Source: Planctomycetota bacterium (GTDB lineage Bacteria; Planctomycetota; SZUA-567; H5-PLA8). From it: a DNA stretch of 64,000 nt. The notes beneath the pieces are model-generated. The model searched no databases, had not been told where the DNA came from, and worked only from the letters and a program-made list of their open reading frames with translations. The DNA lies in NCBI GenBank assembly GCA_023150555.1, contig JAKLKQ010000008.1, positions 1-64,000 on the forward strand, read 5' to 3'. Positions within the stretch are counted from its first letter, which is position 1, and each line of letters begins with the position of its first letter. Of this stretch, positions 6,268-15,232 are shown in pieces. The translations under genes were made by a program, and so were the position numbers.

Positions 6268-7668
6268 CTACTTCACTTCCTTGTAGGTGCCGTCGTTGTT
6301 CTTGGCCACGTTCTCGAGGAAGCTGCGCATGTGTTTCTCCAGCTGGGCGATGGGCCCCTTGGCCTCGCCGGTGTAGATGCCGACGGTGTTGATGCGCACG
6401 TTGGTGACCTGGTTGATGTAGCGGATGCGGCGTTCGATGGCGGCGATGCCGCGCGGATAGTCGGCGATGCTGGCCACGCGGCTGTGCAGCATGGGGTTGG
6501 GTGCGCCATCGGTGATCAGAAAGACGGTTTCGACGCCGTTGACCAGCGCGATTTGGAGCAGCGCTTCCTCCAGGGCCTCCATGGTGGGCGTGGAGCCGGC
6601 GTACTTCGCGCCTTCGATGAAGCGCGTGGCGGCGTCCTTGTTGGCCTTGGTGGCCGCCACCAGCGGGGTCGCCGGGATCATGCGATCCACCGACTGCCCG
6701 AAAAGCACGATGTTGAACAGTGTGCGTTCCGGAAGCCGCGCGACGAGTTCCTTCAGCTCCTGCTTGGCGCGCTCCAGGCGGTTGGGCGTGCCGCCCTCCT
6801 GCATCGACCCGGAGGTGTCGATCAGGAAGACGATGCGGTTTTCCGTGATGGGGACCTCGTAGTAGGTTACCGGCTCTTCGCCGGGCGGCGGTTTCTCGCC
6901 GGCCAGCTCGGCGTTGAAGGACGGCGGATCGCCCTTCTCGGCCACGACGAAGGTCTTGCCTTCGCGCTCCCACCAGCCGCGCCACGTCGCCGCGTCGGGG
7001 TTGAAGGTCTGCCCGGTGATGCTGCGCAGGGCCGCGGTGGCCTCGTAGCGCATCCGCCCGGTCTTCCACTTGTCGAGGAAATCGATCAGCGCCGGGACGG
7101 AGGAGGCGTCGCGGATGTTGGCCAGCGAACGGCAGGCGGCGACCTGAACGCAGATCAGCTTGGTGGGGTCCAGGTTCGGGAGGATGGCCGCCGTGCCGGC
7201 CTTAGCCTTATGTCGGCTGAACATTTCCATGCACGCGACCTGCGTCCGCGCGTCGCGGGTGCTGGCCAGCACCTTGGCGGCCGCTTCCAGGGCCTCGTCG
7301 TTCTTGGGTTGCTCCGCCAGGCCGAAGGCGATCACCGACTGCGAGCGCGGGTCCATGCGCTGCAGGCCGACCACCAGGACCTTCACGGCCTCGGGGTCGG
7401 TCAGCTTGGGGATGGCGTCCTGGATATCGTTGGCCAGTTCCTCGTACTCGCGCAGGATCTTGATCTGCGAGTCGCGCTGGTTGGCGTTGACCTTGGCCAT
7501 CACCTGCTGGAGCAGCCCGCACATCGCGGCGGCGCCCTGCTGGTTGTTCTGGCCTTCGGCCGCCTTGATCTGCGCGCGCAGTTCGTCCTCGGCGCTCTTG
7601 CCCCAGGCCGGTCCGGCGGAGAGGCCGGCCAGCAGCAGAGGTAACACGATATATTGCGCGCTGCGCAT
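6268..7668 (-). CDS. Exported HEAT-repeat plus von Willebrand factor A protein
   Basis: This 466-residue protein starts at ATG 7668 with a clear signal peptide (MRSAQYIVLPLLLAGLSAGPAWG). Residues about 70-220 form HEAT-like alpha repeats (VPALIDFLDKWK, YEATAALRSITG). Residues 275-460 are a vWA domain with an intact MIDAS: DTSGS (284-288), a downstream Thr in the GSTPT motif and TDGAPNP. It should bind a divalent ion and a protein ligand in the periplasm. This HEAT-vWA combination recurs in planctomycete exported proteins of unknown role. The open frame extends far upstream of the signal peptide, but that extension has the composition of an antisense shadow of the peptidase gene. Confidence 0.85.
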   Translation of the reverse strand: MRSAQYIVLPLLLAGLSAGPAWGKSAEDELRAQIKAAEGQNNQQGAAAMCGLLQQVMAKVNANQRDSQIKILREYEELANDIQDAIPKLTDPEAVKVLVVGLQRMDPRSQSVIAFGLAEQPKNDEALEAAAKVLASTRDARTQVACMEMFSRHKAKAGTAAILPNLDPTKLICVQVAACRSLANIRDASSVPALIDFLDKWKTGRMRYEATAALRSITGQTFNPDAATWRGWWEREGKTFVVAEKGDPPSFNAELAGEKPPPGEEPVTYYEVPITENRIVFLIDTSGSMQEGGTPNRLERAKQELKELVARLPERTLFNIVLFGQSVDRMIPATPLVAATKANKDAATRFIEGAKYAGSTPTMEALEEALLQIALVNGVETVFLITDGAPNPMLHSRVASIADYPRGIAAIERRIRYINQVTNVRINTVGIYTGEAKGPIAQLEKHMRSFLENVAKNNDGTYKEVK

Positions 7669-7831
7669 GGGAGCGTCTCCAGGAGAATGGCTCATATGGA
7701 TAGACGTCTGAACGTCCGGATAATTTACTCTAATTTCCGTATCCTCCGGGGGCAAGCGCTTGACGTGGCGGCTTTTGCGGGGTTTATAGCCTTCCTGGCA
7801 GGCTTTCTTGAATCGTGGCGGAGTTAGAGCC

Positions 7832-9073
7832 TTGGTCTCCCAGGAGTATCCCCAACCCGCGCCTGGGCCGTTGGCCGAACCGGCCCGCGCGGCCATCGCC
7901 CGCCTGCGAGCCCGGCCCGACCTGGCGGGCCTCTGGCAGGCCGCGCGTTCGGCGGGCCCTGCGCTGGCCGACCGCGCCGCGGAACTCTGCGAGATCCCCG
8001 CGCCGACCGGTGAGGAGGCCGCCCGCGGCCGCCACGTCGCCGGGCTGCTGGAACGGATCACCGGCGCCGCCGTTGAACACGACGAGATTGGCGACCTCTG
8101 GGTGCGGTTGAAGGGCGCGCAGGGCCTCGGACCGCGCATTCTGGTCTCGGCGCACCTCGACACGGTCTTCCCGATGGACATCCCTTGCCGCGTGCGGCGC
8201 GAGAACGGGCGCTTCGTCGGCCCCGGCATCGGCGACAACTGCACCGGCCTGAGCCTGCTTCTGGGCGCGGCGAAGCTCCTGTGCGACGCCAAACTGCCCT
8301 TAGCGGGCGAACTGATCGTCGCGGCGAACGTCGGCGAAGAGGGCCTGGGCAACCTGCGCGGCATGCGCGCGCTGGTCGACCGCTTCGGCTCGGAGCTGGA
8401 CGCAACGCTGGCGTTGGACGGCGGGCTGGGCCACGTCGTCGGCGCGGCGGTGGGCAGCCGGCGCTTCCGCGTGCTCGTGAAGGGTCCGGGGGGGCACAGC
8501 TGGTCGGACTTCGGCCGGCCCAGCGCGGTGCACCAGCTCGCGCGCATCGCGGCCGCCCTGAGCGACCTCCAGATGCCCGAGACGCCGCGTTCGACGTTCA
8601 ACATCGGCGAACTGAAGGGCGGCACGAGCATCAATACCATCGCGCCGGAAGCCGAGCTGCTGCTCGACCTGCGCAGCCTCGATCCGAAGGTGCTGGACCT
8701 GCTGGAAGCCCGCGCGCGTGCGGCCATCGCCAAGCCGCCGCTGCCGGAGGGCCTCACGGTCGAGATCTCCGTCATCGGCGAACGCCCCGCCGGCGACCCG
8801 GCCTGTACGCTCGACTGGGTCGACGTCGCGCGGGCGGGCTGGTCGGCGCTGCAGGTGCCCTTCCGCGTCAGCGCCAGCTCCACCGACGCGAACATCCCCA
8901 TCGCGCGCGGCCTGCGCGCCTCGACGCTGGGCACGCACGTCGGCGGGCGCGCACACACCGTGGAGGAGTGGATCGACACCTCCACCCTGGCGCCGGGCCT
9001 GGAAGGCCTGCTGCTGGCGCTCTTGGCGGGACTGGAACTCTTCCCCGCCAAGGCCAAGGGCGGTGCGGCATGA
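7832..9073 (+). CDS. M20-family metallopeptidase
   Basis: This di-zinc amidohydrolase/peptidase is probably cytoplasmic. Metal-site motifs of the M20/M28 clan are present in order: SAHLDTVFP (His and Asp ligands), GPGIGDNCTGL (bridging Asp), NVGEEGLGN (catalytic Glu then Glu ligand), a following Asp in LALDGG, and a late His in GTHVGGRAHTVEEW. The dimerisation lid domain with GGHSWSDFGRPSAVH lies between. It resembles peptidase T/ArgE-like members, but the substrate is unknown. There is no clean ATG; TTG 7832 has GGAG eight bases upstream, and TTG at 7808 or 7871 are alternatives. Its stop overlaps the smpB start (ATGA), so the two are co-translated. Confidence 0.85.
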   Translation: MVSQEYPQPAPGPLAEPARAAIARLRARPDLAGLWQAARSAGPALADRAAELCEIPAPTGEEAARGRHVAGLLERITGAAVEHDEIGDLWVRLKGAQGLGPRILVSAHLDTVFPMDIPCRVRRENGRFVGPGIGDNCTGLSLLLGAAKLLCDAKLPLAGELIVAANVGEEGLGNLRGMRALVDRFGSELDATLALDGGLGHVVGAAVGSRRFRVLVKGPGGHSWSDFGRPSAVHQLARIAAALSDLQMPETPRSTFNIGELKGGTSINTIAPEAELLLDLRSLDPKVLDLLEARARAAIAKPPLPEGLTVEISVIGERPAGDPACTLDWVDVARAGWSALQVPFRVSASSTDANIPIARGLRASTLGTHVGGRAHTVEEWIDTSTLAPGLEGLLLALLAGLELFPAKAKGGAA

Positions 9074-9585
9074 GCGCTTCAGCTTCGGCGAACAAAGGCG
9101 GCAGCCAGCCTTCGGCTACCGAGAAGAAGGTCTTTCTCAAGACCATCGCGATCAACCGCCGTGCGCGGCACGACTACCACGTCGAGGACACCGTCGAGGC
9201 CGGGCTGGCGCTGCACGGCAGCGAGGTGAAGTCGCTGCGCACGCAGCAGGTGGACTTCGCCGACAGCTACGCGCGGGTGGAGAACGGCGAATGCTGGCTG
9301 ATGGGCCTGCAGATCAGCACCTACCGCAAGTCGCACGTGCAGCTGCCTGACCCCGTCCGCCGCCGCCGCCTGCTGCTGAAGAAGCGCGAGATCGAGAAGC
9401 TGCGCCAGGAGACCGACATGGCCGGGCGCACGCTGATCCCTCTGGAGATCTACTTCCGCGGCAGCTGGGCCAAGGTCCGCCTGGGCATCTGCAAGGGCAA
9501 GACCAAGGCCGACAAGCGCCACACCCTGCGCGAGAAGGAAGTCCGCCGCGAGATCGACCGCACCATGAAGGACCGCCGGCGCTGA
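9070..9585 (+). CDS. smpB: SsrA-binding protein SmpB
   Basis: SmpB binds tmRNA and delivers it to ribosomes stalled on broken mRNAs for trans-translation. This 171-residue protein carries the family landmarks: INRRARHDY, EAGLALHGSEVKSLR, the conserved ADSYARVENGE strand, and the basic C-terminal tail ending KEVRREIDRTMKDRRR, which inserts into the mRNA channel. The first 20 residues are a Ser/Gly-rich extension not needed for the fold. The ATG at 9070 overlaps the preceding peptidase stop. No tmRNA gene was recognised in the window. Confidence 0.97.
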   Translation: MSASASANKGGSQPSATEKKVFLKTIAINRRARHDYHVEDTVEAGLALHGSEVKSLRTQQVDFADSYARVENGECWLMGLQISTYRKSHVQLPDPVRRRRLLLKKREIEKLRQETDMAGRTLIPLEIYFRGSWAKVRLGICKGKTKADKRHTLREKEVRREIDRTMKDRRR

Positions 9586-9779
9586 AGCCGTTGGGCAACC
9601 TTTGAAAATCCCGAAAGCTCTGCCGAGGCGGACTTAATAGCCTGCCGGACCCGGGATTCGCGACGGTACGGCGGGGGCGGCGCGGCCTTGACGGGCGCCT
9701 TGCCCCGGTCCGTCCGAACCGGTAACATCGGGCCTCGCTCGGACCTGACGCTGGCGGGCCTTAATCAGGAGGCGCAAGA

Positions 9780-10889
9780 ATGGGACTCTGGGACAAGATC
9801 AAGGGCGAGTTGATCGACATCATCGAGTGGACCGATGATTCGAACGACACGATGGTCTACCGGTTCGAGCGCTACAACAACGAGATCAAGTACGGCGCCA
9901 AGCTGACCGTGCGCGAGGGCCAGGAAGCGGTCTTCGTCAACGAAGGCAAGCTCGCCGACGTCTTCAAGCCCGGCATGTACTCGCTGACCACCGAGAACCT
10001 GCCGGTCCTGACCACGATCCTGAACTGGCACCACGGCTTCTCGAGCCCCTTCAAGGCCGAGGTCTACTTCGTCAGCACGCGCCGATTCAAAGACCTGAAG
10101 TGGGGAACCAAGAACCCCATCATGATGCGCGACGCCGAGTTCGGCCCCGTGCGCCTGCGCGCCTTCGGCACCTACGAGCTGAAGGTGAAGGAGAGCGGCA
10201 AGTTCATCAAGGAAGTCGTCGGCACCGACGGCCACTTCACCGCCGAGGAGATCACCGAGCAGCTGCGCAACATCGTTGTCACGCGCTTTACCGACAAGCT
10301 GGGCGAGTGCAAGATCCCGGTGCTCGACATGGCCGGCAACGTCAACGAACTGGGCGAGTTCATCCGCGAACGCATCGCGCCGGAGTTCGGCGAGTACGGC
10401 CTGGAACTCACCCGCATGCTCGTCGAGAACATCTCGCTGCCGCCCGCCGTCGAGGAGGCGCTCGACAAGCGCTCCCAGATGGGCGTCCTCGGCAACTTGC
10501 AGGCCTACGCGCAGTTCCAGACCGCCAACGCCATCCCCGACGCCGCCAAGAACCCCGGCGGCCTCGCCGGCGCGGGCGCCGGGCTGGGGCTGGGCATCGG
10601 TATGGCCGGCGCCATGTCCAACGCCATGGGCCAGACCTTCAACCCTCACGCCGCCACCGTGCAGGGTTCGCCGCCGCCGCTGCCGACGGCAACGCAGTAT
10701 TTCGCCGGCATCGGCGGGAAACAGGCCGGGCCCTTCGACCTCGATGCGCTGAAGGTGCAGATCCAGAGCGGCGCGATCAAACGCGACACGCTGGTCTGGA
10801 AGCAGGGCATGGCTCAGTGGGTGAAGGCCGGCGACGTGCAGGAAGTGGCCGCGCTCTTCGGCGCCGCGCCGCCGCCGCTGCCGCAGTAA
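9780..10889 (+). CDS. SPFH-domain protein with C-terminal GYF_2 domain (YdjI-like)
   Basis: This 369-residue protein starts behind a strong AGGAGG (9767-9772). Residues 1-230 match the 'virion core protein/YdjI' branch of the SPFH superfamily (GLWDKIKGELIDIIEW, a beta-rich core, LDMAGNVNELGEF, SLPPAVEEALDKRSQMG). A Gly/Ala-rich helix (about 255-290) and a PPPLP linker follow. The C-terminus (312-365) is a GYF_2 domain (YFAGIGGKQAGPFD, WKQGMAQWVKAGDV), a module that binds proline-rich peptides. It lacks a transmembrane helix. The next gene is a membrane zinc-ribbon protein; in Bacillus, YdjI and the zinc-ribbon YdjG are likewise neighbours in a cell-envelope stress operon. The pair probably forms a membrane-associated assembly. 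Confidence 0.85.
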   Translation: MGLWDKIKGELIDIIEWTDDSNDTMVYRFERYNNEIKYGAKLTVREGQEAVFVNEGKLADVFKPGMYSLTTENLPVLTTILNWHHGFSSPFKAEVYFVSTRRFKDLKWGTKNPIMMRDAEFGPVRLRAFGTYELKVKESGKFIKEVVGTDGHFTAEEITEQLRNIVVTRFTDKLGECKIPVLDMAGNVNELGEFIRERIAPEFGEYGLELTRMLVENISLPPAVEEALDKRSQMGVLGNLQAYAQFQTANAIPDAAKNPGGLAGAGAGLGLGIGMAGAMSNAMGQTFNPHAATVQGSPPPLPTATQYFAGIGGKQAGPFDLDALKVQIQSGAIKRDTLVWKQGMAQWVKAGDVQEVAALFGAAPPPLPQ

Positions 10890-10950
10890 CGCCGGACCCC
10901 GAATTCCATTCCATTGATCGTGCCGGCCTCCGGGAGGGGACGTTCCGGAC

Positions 10951-12048
10951 ATGACCGAAGCGCAGGCCCCCGCCACCAAGCAGTTCAAGTGCAGCCAGTG
11001 CGGCGCGAAGGTGCAGTTCGCGCCGGGCACCGAGGTGATGAAGTGCCCGTACTGCGAGGCCGAGGTCCGCATCCCGTCGTCCGAGGAAGAGATCGTCGAA
11101 CTCGACTTCATCGCCTTCCTGCGCGAAGCCGAGCAGGGCGAGGAGACCCGAGAGCAGCGCACCGTCCGCTGTGCGCAGTGCGCCGCGCAGTTCGACCTGC
11201 CGCCGAACATCACCTCCAGCGAATGCCCCTTCTGCGGCTCGAACGTGGTGCAGGAAGGCGCCTCGCGGAAGACGCTCAAACCCAAGTCGCTGCTTCCGTT
11301 CAAGATCGACCAGCGCGGCGCCTGGGAGCGCTTCCGCGCGTGGATCAAGGCGCTGTGGTTCGCGCCCAGCGACCTGAAGCGCTACGCGCAGACCGAGGGC
11401 AAGCTCAACGGGATGTACGTGCCCTACTGGACCTACGATTTCGACGCGACCAGCTTCTACCGCGGCGAACGCGGCGACGACTACTGGGTGACCGAGTCCT
11501 ACACCACCACCGAGAACGGCAAGACCGTGCGCAAGACGCGCCAGGTGCGCAAGACGCGCTGGCGCTCCGTCAGCGGCACCGTTTGGAACACCTTCGACGA
11601 CCTGCTGGTCCTGGGCAGCCAGTCGCTGCCGCGCAAGCACACCGAGGCGCTGGAGCCCTGGGACCTCACCAACCTGGTGCCCTACGGCGACGAATACCTG
11701 AGCGGCTTCCGCACCGAACAGTACACCGTGGACCTGGCGCAGGGCTTCGAGCGCGCGAAAGAGATCGCCGACGACGAGATCCGCGCGACGATCCGCCGCG
11801 ACATCGGCGGCGACCACCAGCGCATCCATTCGGTGCGCAGCCGCTACGACGACATCTCCTTCAAGCATCTGCTGCTTCCGGTCTGGATCAGCGCCTACCG
11901 CTATCGCCAGAAGGTCTACCGATTCCTGATCAACGCGCGAACCGGCGAAGTGCAGGGCGAACGCCCCTGGAGTTGGATCAAGATCACGCTGGCGGTGCTG
12001 GGCATCGCGGCGGTGGTCGCCGTCTGCGTGATCCTGGGGAACAAGTAG
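10951..12048 (+). CDS. Tail-anchored protein with two zinc ribbons (YdjG-like)
   Basis: This 365-residue protein begins with a Cys4 ribbon (CSQCGAK ... CPYCEAE, about 14-35), followed by a second (CAQCAAQ ... CPFCGSN, about 73-97). The middle has the motif MYVPYWTYDFDA and a region with many aromatic and charged residues, as in the 'TFIIB-type zinc ribbon-containing' family. A single transmembrane helix at the extreme C-terminus (about 343-362) anchors it with the ribbons in the cytoplasm. It lies 61 bases after the SPFH-GYF gene on the same strand, a conserved pairing. Its duplicated ribbons suggest protein or nucleic-acid binding; the precise role is unknown. Confidence 0.8.
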   Translation: MTEAQAPATKQFKCSQCGAKVQFAPGTEVMKCPYCEAEVRIPSSEEEIVELDFIAFLREAEQGEETREQRTVRCAQCAAQFDLPPNITSSECPFCGSNVVQEGASRKTLKPKSLLPFKIDQRGAWERFRAWIKALWFAPSDLKRYAQTEGKLNGMYVPYWTYDFDATSFYRGERGDDYWVTESYTTTENGKTVRKTRQVRKTRWRSVSGTVWNTFDDLLVLGSQSLPRKHTEALEPWDLTNLVPYGDEYLSGFRTEQYTVDLAQGFERAKEIADDEIRATIRRDIGGDHQRIHSVRSRYDDISFKHLLLPVWISAYRYRQKVYRFLINARTGEVQGERPWSWIKITLAVLGIAAVVAVCVILGNK

Positions 12049-12060
12049 GCGGGTCGTGCG

Positions 12061-12828
12061 TTACGGAGCGTTCTGCTTCACGGCCACATACAGATGGACG
12101 GTGCCGAAGGTCAGCGCCTCGGCGCGGACGTCACTCAAACCCGCCGCGCGCATTCTGCCGCTCATCTCTTCCGGACCCGCGAAGGCCTGCACCGACTGTG
12201 GCAGGTAGCGGTACGCGTCGCCGGCCGTCCACGAGATCGCGCGGCCCAGCAGCGGCAGGATCCAGCGGAAGTAGAACATGTACAGCGGGCCGAAGAACCA
12301 GCCGCCCGGCTTGGTGAACTCCAGCACCAGCACCTTCCCGCCCGGCCGCACCACGCGCGCGAGTTCGCGCAGCCCCGCGTCGAGATTGCCGACGTTGCGG
12401 ATGCCGAAGGCCACCCCCGCCGCCGCGACGCTGCCGTCGCGCAGCGGAATATGAAGCGCGTCTCCGATCGCGAAACTCACGCCGGCCATGCGTTTTCGCT
12501 CGGCCTTCTTCGGGCCGTAAGCGACCATCTCGGGCGTGAAGTCGATCGCGATCACCTTGCTTTCCGGCGCGGCGCGCTTGAAGGCGAAAGCCAGGTCTCC
12601 GGTGCCGGTGCACAGGTCGGCGACGGCGTCGGCGGCGGTGAGGCCCGCGAGTTCCCGCGCGGCGCGCTTGCGCCAGCGGATGTCCAGGCCCAGCGAAAGG
12701 AAGTGGTTGAGGAAGTCGTAGCGCCGCGCCACGCGCGCGAACATGGCGCGCACTTCGGCGGGGGACTTGCCGCCCGCGTTGGTCAGCGGGGCAGAGGCGG
12801 AAGGTGCGGGCGCGGCGGCTTCGGGCAT
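12061..12828 (-). CDS. ubiE: Demethylmenaquinone/2-polyprenyl-benzoquinol methyltransferase
   Basis: This class I SAM methyltransferase performs the C-methylation that ends menaquinone (or ubiquinone) synthesis. Signatures are YDFLNHFLSLGLDIRWRK near the N-terminus, the SAM loop DLCTGTGDLA, the acidic loop IAIDFTPEM, and AFGIRN with RELARVVRPGGKVLVLEF. The product is 255 residues from ATG 12828. That start is preferred because TATCATcccgcc lies immediately before it, a leaderless arrangement like the SpoU gene; ATG 12846 would add six residues. Menaquinone is the likelier product in this group, but which quinone is made cannot be decided here. A UbiD gene lies 2.4 kb away on the same strand. 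Confidence 0.93.
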   Translation of the reverse strand: MPEAAAPAPSASAPLTNAGGKSPAEVRAMFARVARRYDFLNHFLSLGLDIRWRKRAARELAGLTAADAVADLCTGTGDLAFAFKRAAPESKVIAIDFTPEMVAYGPKKAERKRMAGVSFAIGDALHIPLRDGSVAAAGVAFGIRNVGNLDAGLRELARVVRPGGKVLVLEFTKPGGWFFGPLYMFYFRWILPLLGRAISWTAGDAYRYLPQSVQAFAGPEEMSGRMRAAGLSDVRAEALTFGTVHLYVAVKQNAP

Positions 12829-12834
12829 GGCGGG

Positions 12835-12840
12835 ATGATA
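12835..12840 (-). promoter_or_regulatory. -10-like box TATCAT six bases before ubiE/menG
   Basis: The minus strand reads TATCATcccgccATG, nearly the same layout as before the SpoU gene at 5.36 kb. No clear -35 is seen. Confidence 0.4.
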
Positions 12841-12874
12841 CCGCATCGGGCGTGCGGCGGCATCTCGCGTTGCG

Positions 12875-15133
12875 TTACCTGGCGATGTCCTCGCCCTTGG
12901 CCGCGGGCACGTACTTCAGCGTCTCGAAGAACCACGGGACGGGCGGCAGGGTGGGGATTTTGCCGGTTGCGGCGGCGGCCTTCAGCACCGCGTGCACGCG
13001 CTGCTCGGTCCAGGGGTCCACCGCCGCGAAGAAGCGTCCGCGCAGGGGGAACGGTTCGGAGGTGGGATCTTCGTGGACAGGCGCGAAGAGTTCCTTCACC
13101 GCAGCCGCCAGATCCTTGGGTCCCACGCCCGCGGCCAGCACGGGCCGCACGTCGAAGATGCGCCGCGCGGCCGGAAGGCCTACGAAATTGCGCGCTTGGG
13201 CGCGGATCAGGGTGCCACGTTCGGGCAGCAGCACCGCCTTCGCCTTCTCCGCCGCCAGCAGCAGCGCCTCGCGCCAGGTGCCTTTCACCGTAATGTCCTC
13301 GCCCGAGTACTGGATCTCGCCCTCGGTGGCCACCTGCAGGCCGGTGGCCATCTGGAAGGCGTCGAAGGCTCGCATATCGCTGACGTTATCGAGGTCGATG
13401 TGTTTGTCCAACTCCTGCTGTATCTTATCGAGCCACTTGGGCGTCAAGGGCGGTTCCTGATACGGCGAGTGGGTGAACTCCGCCAGCACCCGTTCGATTT
13501 CCTTGTGCGCCTCGGGATCGGCCACTATGCGCAGGCGCCCGTCCTTGGTCCGCTCGCAGGATTCCAACTGCAATGGACCCATGCTCCAGGGCATCAGGCG
13601 CCCGGTGACGGGCGTGCGCGAGGCGAGGACGGCGCAGAGCCACGCGGCCTCCGCGTCGGTCCACGGTGCTTCGCCCTTTGCGGAAGGCAGGTCGTAGAAA
13701 ACCTCTTGCAGCCGCAGGGCCCTGGCGCGATCGCCGCGGGCAAGAATCACGACATCGCCGCGCGGAACGACCTGGACGTCGGTGAGCTTGGCAATCCACT
13801 CGATGGCCAACACCATGCGCATGCAGGTGACGCGCAAGCTGCAACTGCTGGGAAAATGCTCCAGTTCCGGATCCAGGACGATCGGCGCGCCCAACTCGGG
13901 CATCAGTATGTCCCGGACGGTGGCGAGCGACACGTCATCGAATTCAAACCCGACGCGGCGCTCCAGCTTCTTGAGCAGTTTGGGGCTGGGCGCCAGGTAG
14001 TGTGCGGGCGATTCCGCGACCGCCTTGTTCAACTCGGCAGCGATCAGCCGGCCGGTGCCGAGCCGGGCCTTGGTGCCCAGCCCGGCCAGGATCTCGCGCA
14101 GGCGCGTGTCCTGCTCCAGGCTCAGGCTGTCTTTCATCGAAACGATGAGGTTGCGAAGCCAGGGCATAGTCTCCGGCGGCAATTCCAGCAGCTTGTCCGT
14201 GGCGGCCTGGCGTTCGGCGAAATCCTCGTGGTCCAGCTTGGGAATCAGCGCGTTGATCGTCTTCGCCATCGCCTCGTCGACGACGGGCTTGGGGTTGAAG
14301 AACGCGCGCAAGTCCTTCGCGTCCATCACGGGTGCGCCCAAGGTGCGGCGGATATCCAGGTCGAAGCCGGAGAGCACGATCTGCGCGCAGCGGAAATACG
14401 CCAGCCCCTTATCCTTTAGCAGGGCCATGGACGCGCCTTCGACGGTGCTGAAGTCCAGCTCCAGGCGCCGGAGGCCCTTCATGCGCGCGATATGCGCCAG
14501 ACCGGCGGCGCCGATCTTCAGATCGGTGATGCGCAGGCTCTTCAACGCAGGCATCTTCTCCAGGCAGGCCAATCCGTCGTCGTTGAACTCCGCGCCGGTG
14601 AGCACCAGCCGTTCCAGGTTCGGGGCGTGCGCGGGGATGGCGGAGATGGCCGCGTTGGACAGCGGCTTGCACTCCAGGGTCGCCAGCCTCGGGAAGCGCG
14701 CGAGTTCCTTGGCGGTGAGGTCGCTCAGTTCGAGGCCGCCGAGGCATTTCAATTCCTTTACGGTGCACAGTTCCGCCCAAAAGGTGTCCGGGATCGCTCC
14801 GGTGCACTCCAGGATCAGGGCATCGACGCCCAGGGCGTTGGCGCCCGCCGCGATGTCCTTGATGACGTCGATGGCCGAAAGATTGCCTTCGTCCCCGAAT
14901 TCCAGCCAGACGCGCGCGCCCGCCGGGACGCGTAGGCCGCGCCAGTCAAGCGTCGGCGTCGTGCCGACAAGCTTGCGCTCGCCGTCGGCGTCCTCCAGGT
15001 AGACCGCGGAGGGCAGCGGACAATCGATGATGCGGTCGGCGGGGGTGGGGGGCGCGGCAGGCGCGGCGGCTTCGCGGGCGGCCAGCGCGTGCGCTGCGAA
15101 GAGCAAAACGGCGGCAAGAATGCGCACGTGCAT
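12875..15133 (-). CDS. Exported leucine-rich-repeat protein with two STN/secretin-like domains
   Basis: This 752-residue protein has a signal peptide (MHVRILAAVLLFAAHALA). Residues about 130-270 are LRRs of the short bacterial type (LERLVLTGAEFNDDGLACLEK, LKSLRITDLKIG, LRRLELDFSTV). After a helical, HEAT-like segment come two beta-alpha-beta domains resembling secretin/TonB short N-terminal (STN) domains: FEFDDVSLATVRDIL ... IVLDPE (about 395-435) and DNVSDMRAFDAFQMATG ... EDITVKGTWREAL (about 600-650). No secretin barrel or TonB partner is encoded nearby. It probably works in the periplasm or at the surface as a scaffold. The function is unknown. Confidence 0.7.
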   Translation of the reverse strand: MHVRILAAVLLFAAHALAAREAAAPAAPPTPADRIIDCPLPSAVYLEDADGERKLVGTTPTLDWRGLRVPAGARVWLEFGDEGNLSAIDVIKDIAAGANALGVDALILECTGAIPDTFWAELCTVKELKCLGGLELSDLTAKELARFPRLATLECKPLSNAAISAIPAHAPNLERLVLTGAEFNDDGLACLEKMPALKSLRITDLKIGAAGLAHIARMKGLRRLELDFSTVEGASMALLKDKGLAYFRCAQIVLSGFDLDIRRTLGAPVMDAKDLRAFFNPKPVVDEAMAKTINALIPKLDHEDFAERQAATDKLLELPPETMPWLRNLIVSMKDSLSLEQDTRLREILAGLGTKARLGTGRLIAAELNKAVAESPAHYLAPSPKLLKKLERRVGFEFDDVSLATVRDILMPELGAPIVLDPELEHFPSSCSLRVTCMRMVLAIEWIAKLTDVQVVPRGDVVILARGDRARALRLQEVFYDLPSAKGEAPWTDAEAAWLCAVLASRTPVTGRLMPWSMGPLQLESCERTKDGRLRIVADPEAHKEIERVLAEFTHSPYQEPPLTPKWLDKIQQELDKHIDLDNVSDMRAFDAFQMATGLQVATEGEIQYSGEDITVKGTWREALLLAAEKAKAVLLPERGTLIRAQARNFVGLPAARRIFDVRPVLAAGVGPKDLAAAVKELFAPVHEDPTSEPFPLRGRFFAAVDPWTEQRVHAVLKAAAATGKIPTLPPVPWFFETLKYVPAAKGEDIAR

Positions 15134-15232
15134 ACGGGGTACTCCGGCCGGTGGAAGAATACCTCCGCGACGTCGGCGCGGCTACCTATAACGGACGGAA
15201 CGCAAGATGGGTTCAGGACGGGATTTTAAGGG

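Noticed and set aside
7669..9057. Upstream extension of the HEAT-vWA gene
   Set aside because: It is antisense to the M20 peptidase, and the true start is marked by the signal peptide at 7668.
9586..9779. tmRNA gene next to smpB
   Set aside because: No tRNA-like acceptor ends or tag-peptide frame could be seen in the 194 bases after smpB.
9601..9779. SigW-like ECF promoter upstream of the SPFH-GYF gene
   Set aside because: TGAAAA occurs at 9603-9608, but no CGTA-like -10 lies about 16 bases further.
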